Assembly: GCA_020796225.1 (NCBI GenBank)
Contig: CM036758.1
Location: 74,748,866-74,812,865 of the forward strand
Source of the DNA: Arion vulgaris
Lineage: Eukaryota; Mollusca; Gastropoda; Stylommatophora; Arionidae
Reading direction: 5' to 3'
Length of the DNA: 64,000 nt
The notes beneath the pieces are model-generated. The model had not been told where the DNA came from and searched no databases. It worked only from the letters and a program-made list of their open reading frames with translations. Shown here piece after piece: positions 55,100-62,827 of the stretch. The position numbers and the translations under genes are program-made. Position 1 is the stretch's first letter, and every line of letters starts with the position of its first letter.

Positions 55100-55457
55100 G
55101 TACGTTCATTTATGTTTGTTTTCTTTGTTGTAGCAACTACACAACACAACACAACACAACACATCACAGTCTAGCTAATGAACCGCAGACTGATCACGAG
55201 ATCAGCTATGATGAGGCCAGGACAACCATCACTGGCAGTACCAAAAAATGTTCGAAAGACCACCCATAACACAACAGCAGTGATGGGTACTAGGTCGTCG
55301 TATGAACAATTTTCCTCTCGGTGGTCACAGCAATCCTGTGCAGGGTTCCCTAATCTAACCCACATTGCCAAATCTCCACTTTACCGTTCTCTGCCAGGCT
55401 GTCTTTGGTCTCTTTATTTTTGACATTTTCCCCCAATAGGATGAATAGTAGTCTTCT

Positions 55458-55705
55458 TCTTTGCGTTCGTTCTTTACGACCAACTTTAATTACTCTTTGT
55501 GATATGTTTGATCTTTGCCAAGAACGTGTATCGTTGCACATTGGTTTGGTAGGCCCTAAACGCATAGACTTCTATACGTTTAGGACACATGCATCCGATT
55601 TCAGCCAAACCTCCTTAGTGCCTCTTACGACATGCGTGGCAGGTAGCAGTGGTTCTATTCTTTACACCCCAAATCTCGGCCCCGGTAACCACTCGGGCGT
55701 GAATA
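55458..55705 (-). mobile_element. SINE family E
   Basis: Complete in landmarks: 'tgcgttcgttctttacgacc', 'ggtttggtaggccctaaacg', 'cctcttacgacatgcgtggc' and 'ggtaaccactcgggcg'. Confidence 0.85.
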
Positions 55706-55751
55706 GTAGTAAATGTGACTGTTCTGGTTCACTTCTGAGTAAGTTCTAGAG

Positions 55752-56121
55752 CAGTGGTTCTCAACCTTCCTAATGCCACGACCCTTTAATACAGTTCCTC
55801 ATGTTGTGGTGACTCCCAACCATATAATTATTTTCGTTGCTACTTCATAACTGTAATTTTTCTGTTATGAATCGTAATGTAAATATCTGATATGCAGGAT
55901 GTATTTTCATTGTTACAAATTGAACATAATTAAAGCATAGTGATTAATCACAAACGCCTGGAACTCGTATGTGGACGTATCTGCATGTGGGCGGACTTGC
56001 CTGTAGACGGATAGAGGAGAGGTGTCTCAGTTCCTGAGACCATCGAAAATATGTGTTTTCCGATGGTCAGGTGACCCCTGTCAAAGGGTCGTTCAATCCC
56101 CAAAGGGGTCGCGACCCACTG
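55752..56121. mobile_element. SPIN-like non-autonomous hAT element, 370 bp
   Basis: The left end CAGTGGTTCTCAACCTTCC is followed by 'cgaccctttaatacagttcc', 'tcatgttgtggtgactccc', 'gatatgcaggatgtattttc' and 'aagcatagtgattaatcac'. As I remember them, these are diagnostic of the SPIN (Space Invader) hAT family. The right side has 'ccccaaaggggtcgcgaccc' but lacks the inner part of the right inverted repeat (ggttgagaac), ending directly in 'cactg'. A perfect 8-bp target duplication 'ttctagag' flanks it (55744-55751 and 56122-56129). A ~90-bp internal segment (about 55955-56045) is part of some SPIN-derived MITEs but I cannot confirm that. Confidence 0.9.
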
Positions 56122-56404
56122 TTCTAGAGTTTGATTTTTATCACTGTTTGCATTTATTTTTATGGTTGTACCTGTTGAGCTTTTGCTGATGTTATTTGGC
56201 CAAATAGCTTTCACTCATGTTGTTCTTGTAGGTTACCCAGTATTGAATGTTTTGTCAAGTATCTGATATTGAAGTTCTTGTGAGGGTCAGAATTCTAAAT
56301 ATCTACACCTAGTTAATAGATGATTCAAGTTAATTGGCAAGCAATATTGTTTGTATGCCTGACGATTATCTTTCAAAGCATCTGATGTACATTTAGCTCA
56401 TTAT

Positions 56405-56960
56405 CATCATCATAAAATAACATCCTGAGCGGAACTTTGCCACCCTAGCAGTCCTTCAAAATGTATCTATCTTGTATGCCAGATGTCCAGTCTCAGCAGC
56501 CGTCATACTCAAATCATCAGTTACATTCCGAATTCATTTTCTCCTCTTTGCAGGTGTGCCTCCTTCCATAGTGGTCTTCTCCAACTCATTATGTATTTTT
56601 ATATGTCCAAAATACTTCAATTTTATCATTCTTATTTGTAACATCAACCAGTTTTCATTAATTTTGAGTTCTTTCGGGATAGATCTATTTGTTCACTTTT
56701 CATGGTACTCTTCTGTAATATGTGTATTTAAAAGCACACTATGTTTTTCCACTACATCGTTAAATGTCCATGTTTCACACCCATATCGTGTCACTGGGAA
56801 TATGCATGCTCTTAGTATTCTGATCTTTATTTTCCTATCAGTTCCATTTCATACTGTTTTTAGTTGTTTAATTTTTTGCAAGGCCATGTTTGTTGTTCTT
56901 TTAATTTCCTTCATCCCATTTCAATCTCTTGTTAACAGTGAATCAAGGTAATCAAAATTG
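56405..56960 (-). mobile_element. LINE RT C-terminal fragment (GRPRRRWIQDV family)
   Basis: The minus strand gives 'NFDYLDSLLTRDWNGMKEIK', 'ITRYGCETWTFNDVVEKH'-like, 'KYFGHIKIHNELEKTTMEGG', 'TPAKRRK' and 'IRNVTDDLSMTAAETGHLA', ending near a (GAT)-type tail at 56405-56420. Longest copy of this family on the thumb side. Confidence 0.78.
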
Positions 56961-57179
56961 TTTACATTTTCTATTTTCTCTCGGTTGTGAAAAATGGAAA
57001 AACCAACAGTTGGAAGACAGAAAAACATTTTTAGGGCTCACTGAAAATGTTCATGAAAATGCTAAATACTGACATTACTTCCTGGAATATCCTTGCTCAT
57101 AACCACTTCAACAGGGCAAGTAACATTATCATCAACCAACAAGGAATGCAAAAGGATAGTGTAATTAACACCCCTGCTA

Positions 57180-57392
57180 TCAATTTTGAATATGTGTCTG
57201 ACATGCCACAGGAGTTTTTGTGCTAGAATAGGACTGGAGAGTCACTTTCATGATGGCAAAAATTTGTAAACGTTTAAGGAGTTTGGAATTACATGTTGTA
57301 CAAGCATAACTGGATGCTTGAGGGGTAGAACGAGAAGTGTGTTTAACCAGTGAGTTACTGGGGCCATTAGCATGCATATCCTTTGACATCTG
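57180..57392 (-). CDS. Candidate terminal exon, unknown protein
   Basis: On the minus strand a strong 'ttgctcagtttcccccag' acceptor is followed by an open frame MSKDMHANGPSNSLVKHTSR...PVACQTHIQN ending in TGA. An in-frame stop 18 bp before the acceptor means the frame starts at or near it. It contains a CTTC pair (ACTTCNSKLLKRLQ) but no domain I recognise. It could be the last exon of the minus-strand gene seen at 58.6 and 60.4 kb, but the phases do not join directly (the previous exon ends in phase 1), so another exon would be needed. Confidence 0.3.
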   Translation of the reverse strand, partial: QMSKDMHANGPSNSLVKHTSRSTPQASSYACTTCNSKLLKRLQIFAIMKVTLQSYSSTKTPVACQTHIQN

Positions 57393-57474
57393 CTGGGGGA
57401 AACTGAGCAACTATGGGTCTGCCTGGAATATTATGACGTAGCTCAGTAGCCAACAATCAGTTATCCTTCAAAGT

Positions 57475-57785
57475 AGTCTACAGGACCAGGTTTGATTTCT
57501 CAAAGTTATTGAAGAGGGGACACATTTGAAGAGATTCTTCTTCTTCTTGTTCAGTTCTTACGACCAATTTTAATCCCTCTTTGTGATATGTTTGATCTTT
57601 GCCAAGAACATGTATCGTTGCACATTGGTTTGGTAGGCCCTAAACGCATAGACTTCTATACGTTTAGGATGTACATCCGATTTCTGCCAAACCTCCTTCG
57701 TCACCTCTTATGACATGCGTGGCAGGTGACAGTGGTTCTATTCTTTACACCCCAAATGTGGGCCCCGTAACCACTCGGGCGTATC
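57475..57785 (-). mobile_element. SINE family E with duplicated left flank
   Basis: 57475-57535 ('ctacaggaccaggtttgatt', 'tctcaaagttattgaag.gg') recurs at 58143-58203, each followed by a family E SINE. This copy reaches the element 5' end ('aaccactcgggcgt'). Confidence 0.8.
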
Positions 57786-57859
57786 CCGAAGTAATCTAAC
57801 CACTGTTGTGTGTTAACATACACTCTCCCGTCATTGAATTTCTCATTTTAACCATAATA

Positions 57860-58116
57860 CAGGGTATTCAACTTAAAAGCAGCCCGTGAATGGAGCTAAT
57901 CTGGCATATATGTATGGAAATGGGAAGGTTCAGTTATGACGTAGTATAGGTCAAGGTTGTGTGACGGTGTGTAATTGTAGTGCGGAAGGGGCGATGAACA
58001 AATGTGACGTAGGACGAGCTAGTCAGAACCGGTTTAAATAGTAAATAAACACAACTCAATGTGTACCTGGCAACTTTCGAATTGTCAATGGGGCTGCAAT
58101 TATCTTGAACACCATG
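57860..58116. mobile_element. Tc1/mariner-type MITE, 257 bp, complete
   Basis: Ends CAGGGTATTCAACTTAAAAG and CAATTATCTTGAACACCATG are imperfect inverted repeats, flanked by TA on both sides (57858-57859 and 58117-58118). A second, interrupted copy lies at 47939-48433, with a better-preserved 'cttttaagttgaacaccctg' end. Confidence 0.82.
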
Positions 58117-58203
58117 TAGTTCATAAAACGTCATATAAAACGTCTACAGGACCAGGTTTGATTTCTCAAAGTTATTGAAGAGGGAACACATTTGAAGAGA
58201 TTC

Positions 58204-58420
58204 TTCTTCTTCTTTGCGTTCGTTCTTTACGACCAATTTTAATCCCTCTTTGTGATATGTTTGATCTTTGCCAAGAATGTGTATACGTTGCACATTGGTT
58301 TGGTAGGCCCTAAATGCAGACTTCTATACGTTTAGGACATGTACATACGATTTCCTAAACCTCCGTCACCTCTTATGACATGCATGGCAGGTGACAGTGG
58401 TTCTATTCTTTACACCCCAA
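58204..58420 (-). mobile_element. SINE family E, 5'-truncated, with 14-bp target duplication
   Basis: 'atttgaagagattc' occurs at 58190-58203 and again at 58421-58434, a perfect 14-bp duplication typical of LINE-driven retroposition. The element is truncated at 'ttacaccccaa'. Confidence 0.88.
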
Positions 58421-58602
58421 ATTTGAAGAGATTCATTTAGGGAGTCTGGGGCCATTTTTGGCAGCTCTTTATTTGTGGGGAGATGGGTTTATAGTCTAGT
58501 GTCCATACATTTAAGTACAGGAATTCATGAGTTGAACAATAAAGTTATAAGTTTATGAATGAAGTAGTAATTAATTGATGAAAAAAATCATGAACAGCTT
58601 AC

Positions 58603-58807
58603 TGTCTGGAAGACTCTCATCAGATGATTCATAATCCTCTGAGTGGGATGTTGAACTGTTTAAGTTTGTTTTATCACGTAGAGTTTTTGATATACCAGCT
58701 GCATCACGCTTTTTCTTCTTAGCATCATTGCAATCAAGAGCATTCATTCCTCGTTTCATCACATGATCTAACCTTGCCTCTGCCCTCCTACGAGTAGGTT
58801 GAATGTT
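58603..58807 (-). CDS. Internal exon of an uncharacterised gene (68 codons + 1 base)
   Basis: The minus strand has a pure pyrimidine tract and 'tttttttttttactag' acceptor, an open frame NIQPTRRRAEARLDHVMKRG, MNALDCNDAKKKKRDAAGIS, KTLRDKTNLNSSTSHSEDYE and SSDESLPD, and a 'gtaagc' donor. Phase 0 in, phase 1 out. The KKKKRD cluster could be a nuclear localisation signal and the SSTSHSEDYESSDES part is acidic and Ser-rich, with casein kinase 2-type sites. I do not recognise the family. The exon would follow 60418-60480 in matching phase. The composition is unlike any of the neighbouring transposon tails. Confidence 0.6.
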
Positions 58808-58964
58808 CTAGTAAAAAAAAAAAAAGATAATAGCAGTATTAAACTGACATGACCATACATTATTAGACGAAAAAGATATTGACTAGACAAAGTGAAAGTT
58901 AAGACAGCAGTACTACATATGCTTTACTACATATGCTTGACATATATTTTCTTGAAGTACTGAA

Positions 58965-59050
58965 ACTTCTTCTTCTGCTTTCTCACTAGATTAGGATTTC
59001 GGATTCTCTAATAAAGGCAGCCGTCTGCTCCAGATTATCAGCCACTGTAC
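58965..59050 (-). mobile_element. LINE 3' tail fragment (relative of 720-820)
   Basis: 'tttctcactagattaggatt' and 'ggcagccgtctgctccagat' match 745-800. Confidence 0.6.
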
Positions 59051-59059
59051 TGCAAAATG

Positions 59060-59560
59060 ACTGTACCCTTTCTGGTTTGATGGTATTTTTTTAAAGTGAC
59101 TGATGCAGAGGTTGTTGTAGTTGCATGTCTCCAGTAAACGTCTATTTTAGTTTATTTTCACAGTACCATGTTTTATAAAGGCATGAAGGCAGAGTGAAAG
59201 AGTTGTGATCGGCTCCAACTTTGACGTTGGAAGTCCCCCATTAAAAATAGATGTTAATTTTTTGGAACTCTTCTTATTGCCGATTGTATCTCGTCATAAA
59301 ATATATCTTTAACATCAGACTTGGAGTGTAGTGTTGGTGCATATACAGTGCACTGAGGTGGACTGGGCATTTTTCTGCAAAGTTTAATGGACAAAATACG
59401 ACAGAAACCGTTTATTTGCCTCTAAAATCCTCCATTATCTATAGACAGTCTTATGATGAAGATTAATTTAAAATAGATAGAATCAAGGTACACTCAAATA
59501 TTTGAGCCACTCATCTTTTACCTAATTTTAAGTATAATCTTTATCAGACACTACGCCCGT
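59060..59560. other. No feature recognised
   Basis: Intronic position for the candidate minus-strand gene. No exon or repeat stands out. Confidence 0.45.
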
Positions 59561-59564
59561 GTGG

Positions 59565-59828
59565 TGCCGGAGCCCACAATGGAAGCAAAGAATAGTACCA
59601 CTGCAACCTACAAAATGCATGATGTCGTAAGAGGCGACTGATGTAGAGCCTAAGGAAGATACCCTTGTAAATAAAAAGCAGCGCAGAAATCGGATGTGCT
59701 GGCCTACTTGTAGGTAGGCGCAGAACTGGCACAATGTACAATCGGCATCGCTCTTAAGTTTGGATCATATACAAACCCCACAGAGGGTCGATAGGGGCGT
59801 TTGAAGAACAGAAATTATTGATGTTTTT
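59565..59828 (+). mobile_element. SINE family F, fullest copy
   Basis: 'cgcccgtgtggtgccggagc' at the 5' end, 'atgtcgtaagaggcgactga', 'cggatgtgctggcctacttg' and 'gatcatatacaaac', with a short A-rich end. Its 5' half resembles family E, so E and F probably share a head. Confidence 0.7.
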
Positions 59829-59929
59829 ATACAGAAAATACAAACGCGTTATACGGAAGCGTAAGTTTCGTTTACTTTACTCGTTGGCTAAAAATGAGAA
59901 TGATCAAATGTTATTATATATATAATATA

Positions 59930-60280
59930 TATCCTATATTAATGTATGGCTCGAAACATGGACAATGAACAAGCAGTTAGAAGACAGAATTGATGCATTT
60001 GAGATGTGGATATATAGAAGAATAGGCAGAGTTTCATGGACAGAAAAACAAACAAATAAACAAGTTTTAGGAAAACTAGGAATGAAGAAACAATTATTAA
60101 CAGAAATAAAATTCAGACAAGTAAAGTAGTAAAGTATTTTGGGCACATAAATTATAAAAAGACATGACACCATGATTAAATCTTTACTAGAGGGAAAGTT
60201 GAGGGGGAGAGCAAGAGGAAGACGAGAGATAAGTGGAGGGAAACTTTAAGAAATGGACAGGTTACAGTCTGACATTCAGT
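59930..60280 (+). mobile_element. LINE RT C-terminal fragment
   Basis: Frames give ILMYGSETWTMNKQLEDRID, AFEMWIYRRIGRVSWTEKQ and LLTEIKFRQVK-YFGHI, then RARGRREISGG with frame breaks. Related to the 11.07-14.04 kb element by its WIYRRI-SWT block. Confidence 0.75.
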
Positions 60281-60417
60281 GTGCAACAGCAAGGCAGAGG
60301 ATGCTGGAGATTCATTGCAGCCAACCTTCGATGTGGAGACGGCGTCCGATGATGATTCTTACTCGTTACTTGTGAGGCAGGAGACCTGGGACCAGACTCC
60401 ACAGAGCTGTGACTTAC

Positions 60418-60480
60418 CTCTTGATGTGCGAGATCTTTGCCAACTCTAGTATGTTCAAGTTCTATGTCACTCTGGTTCAT
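60418..60480 (-). CDS. Candidate first coding exon of the same uncharacterised gene (21 codons)
   Basis: The minus strand encodes MNQSDIELEHTRVGKDLAHQ-E, then a perfect GTAAGT donor at 60417-60412. It ends in phase 0, which fits the phase-0 start of 58603-58807 after a ~1.6-kb intron. Stop codons lie upstream in the leader, so the ATG is a reasonable start. The leader (60481-60600) contains small 'ttaaagaagatta' repeats and a 'gcgcggggcgga' GC box about 110 bp upstream. Alternative: a chance open frame, since the codons run on through the donor. Confidence 0.5.
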
Positions 60481-60589
60481 TGTTAAAGAAGATTATTGTT
60501 AAAGAAGATTAAAGAATTGTTAAATCCGGATAACTGTTAAGCACCAAAATCATAGGGCACGCCAAATATGTTCTATACTTCTAGTTCTA

Positions 60590-60606
60590 TATCCGCCCCG
60601 CGCAAA
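60590..60606 (-). promoter_or_regulatory. GC-box-like motif upstream of candidate exon 1
   Basis: 'gcgcggggcggatat' on the minus strand, in otherwise AT-rich sequence ~110 bp upstream of the candidate ATG. Suggestive only. Confidence 0.25.
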
Positions 60607-60734
60607 TGAATATTCGTTACTCGAATACCTACTGCGTCTGTCCGAATGGGTATGTGCACGGCTCCCATGCTGGAGTCTCATGTTACATTCACGGTAAGGC
60701 CTTGTATTTTTTATGTAGTGGGAATAAATGAAAA

Positions 60735-60875
60735 TCCTAACCTAAACAGCTTCATGGCCACTGCACTAGCTATACAGCCATTAAATTATTCAGTGTCTCG
60801 TTCCACCAGTACTACATCCCCATAGAAAGCGGTACCACAGGTAGTAACGACCGTTTTTTTTAGAATTCCTATAAC
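60735..60875. repeat. Dispersed repeat, relative of 4325-4435
   Basis: 'ccactgcactagctatacag', 'ccattaaatt' and 'agaaagcggtaccacaggta' match 4350-4435, ending in a single 'gtagtaacgacc' unit. Confidence 0.55.
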
Positions 60876-60999
60876 TGGCTATCAATATATTATAGCTATT
60901 CACTATAATAGGATGGAGGTTGCTCCTTCTTTTGGGGTGGGCGAGCTAATAGACTATAGAACGTCAGAAATCTGGGGTAGGGTTTGCTATAAAATCAAA

Positions 61000-61345
61000 T
61001 CTTGTGCGCGACCTCATCAGACTCCCAAACGGTATCAGTGACCGAGTTATAATAGCCGTCCATAGCAAGCGATGATGACAGCAGCCTCAGGCGTGTGATG
61101 TTACACCTTTTTGGTGTGTGCGGAGGTGACTGTAGAGTCTAATCCTAGAACACAATCCCATACCACAGGTGAGGCATACATGATCAAGGTTAGACATTTG
61201 AGTGTTGTGTGTTCTGTCTTTTCGCACAGCTCGTTGTCTCTGTACCTCAGCGGCTCGACGATTCTCAGTTATACGAGTTCCTCCTATGTTGTTACCGCGC
61301 CACATTTAGCGATCTTGCAGCAGGAATTCCCAGGACGTGGTTTAA
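61000..61345 (-). mobile_element. LINE ORF C-terminus with C2H2-like finger
   Basis: The minus strand reads RRAAEVQRQRAVRKDRTHN, then HVCLTCGMGLCSRIRLYSHL, RTHQKG, ending at 61087. The C-x2-C...H-x3-H finger preceded by a basic stretch is the usual very C-terminus of several LINE ORFs in molluscs and other animals, not a host transcription factor. Upstream sequence is not preserved. Confidence 0.65.
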
Positions 61346-61404
61346 AACGTTTTTTCTGTTCACCAGCTGAACGTCTGCCGAGTAATGACTCTACAGATCT
61401 CACT

Positions 61405-61515
61405 AGCGCCCGAGTGGTTACCGGGGCCTAAATTGCGGTGTAAAGAATAGAACCACTGTTACCTGCCACGCATGTCGTAAGACGCGAATAGGGAGGTTGA
61501 TCGTGGGGCTAGCTA
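61405..61515 (+). mobile_element. SINE family E, 5' fragment
   Basis: 'cgcccgagtggttaccgggg', 'tgtaaagaatagaaccactg' and 'ctgccacgcatgtcgtaag', cut off by the hAT end at 61520. Confidence 0.78.
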
Positions 61516-61519
61516 CCGC

Positions 61520-62110
61520 CAGCGCCGGATTAGCCTAGTAGCAGAAGTAGCAAATGCTACGGGCCCCGCGCTTCTAGGGGGCCCCGCGCCTATTTAACAG
61601 AGATGAAAATGGAAAAAATAACCAGATGTTATATCAAAAACACGCACGATGTCTGAATTTTTAAATGTCGTATGTGATGGTGCTGAATCCAAAGAAATGG
61701 AAGCAGAAAATACAGAAGACGTGTCCCACTGTGTAGTAGATGAAAGCAGTGCTATAGAAGCATCATCATTACCAATATTACCATTAAGATCAGCAACTCT
61801 TTACGATTTAGCCACATTTTTCACAAGACAAACTGAAATCGAATGTACAGAAAGTTCTCCCAATTTAGCCATATCATCTTTCAAGCCAAAGAGAAGCAGA
61901 AAGCACAGCACTTGCTTCTAATGAAGCAACATCTTCTACAAGCCAAAAACACAACGAAAGTAAAATGTACTCAAACGATATTGGTGAATGGCCAAACAAC
62001 TTCAATCGAGATTATTGGATTGTGAAAGAAAGTAGCGAAGTGCAACATATGAACAGTGATTTCATGTCTTAAAAAACATACGATAAAGAAAACAATCCAC
62101 GATTTTGTCG
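61520..62110 (+). mobile_element. hAT element 5' part, transposase N-terminus broken
   Basis: A left terminal repeat-like 'cagcgccggattagcctagt' opens the element. 61649-61918 encodes MSEFLNVVCDGAESKEMEAE and a Ser-rich stretch ending at a stop. After a frame change, SNEATSSTSQKHNES leads into NDIGEWPNNFNRDYWIVKES and KTYDKENNPRFCRKSFSH. The DIGxWP...DYW...RFC...F pattern is the TTF-type zinc finger at the front of hAT transposases (ZMYM/DUF4371 kind). The catalytic part is absent, since a Penelope element follows. Confidence 0.8.
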
Positions 62111-62589
62111 AAAGTCGTTTTCACATACACACATACACCAACAAACAAAACTCGAAATAGGGGAAGACTGCAGTAAAACTTGGTAAATAGTGAAACACGT
62201 ACAAACAAAGTACTATAGTTTTACAAAAACAGAAACAGTGACGATAAACAGCAACGTTTCGACCAACAAGGCCTTTATCAAGCAAACGAACAAACAGGAG
62301 TGACAAATTAAAATGAAACACAAATGGACGACCAAATACAAACGTATCTAAGGAAAAGCTGGAATAAAAACGAATAACGAAATAAATGTAACACAAAAAA
62401 ACAACATAAAAACTAGAAATAGAACGGAAAAGAAACAATGAAACATCTAGTAAATATATAACTTGAATACATGCAACAGATACCCATATAGAGTACAAAG
62501 CATAAGAAGAGAAAGTACTAAGAAGCATAAGAATGTAATACGTTGAGCCGCGTGGTCGCAAGGTACCATACAAAGAAATCAACCGATTC

Positions 62590-62827
62590 TCCAGAGCAAA
62601 TCGACTACGATCATCAGAGGAACATGATCGGATGGCTGTGACCTGACATCGCAAGCTCCTGAATGGCCAGTATCATTGAAATGGGTAGCTACAGGGGTCA
62701 CAGAGCATTGGCGTATATCGCGCAAGTGTTGGGCGAATCGGTCACTGAGTCTCCTGCCGGTTTCCCCAATATAGGCCTTGTTGCACCGCTTGCAGATAAT
62801 GGCATAGATAATATTACGGACTCGCAC
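62590..62827 (-). pseudogene. Penelope-like GIY-YIG endonuclease domain
   Basis: IIYAI...AYIGETGRRLSDRF matches the GIY-YIG core (GIY as IYAI, YIG intact, then the catalytic Arg), followed by THFNDTGH. Separated from the RT frame by two frameshifts. Confidence 0.85.

Noticed and set aside
55100..55430. Possible next SLC17 exon or RNase H-like peptide (ISYDEARTTITG...) after exon E
   Set aside because: The frame runs from the exon E reading through the donor into (ACAAC)n and then sequence without SLC17 similarity; the RNase H resemblance was too weak to call.
62121..62654. 177-codon minus frame in the Penelope 3' region
   Set aside because: Lies in the 3' non-coding part of the element, is hydrophobic low-complexity and is broken in the 47.3-kb copy.
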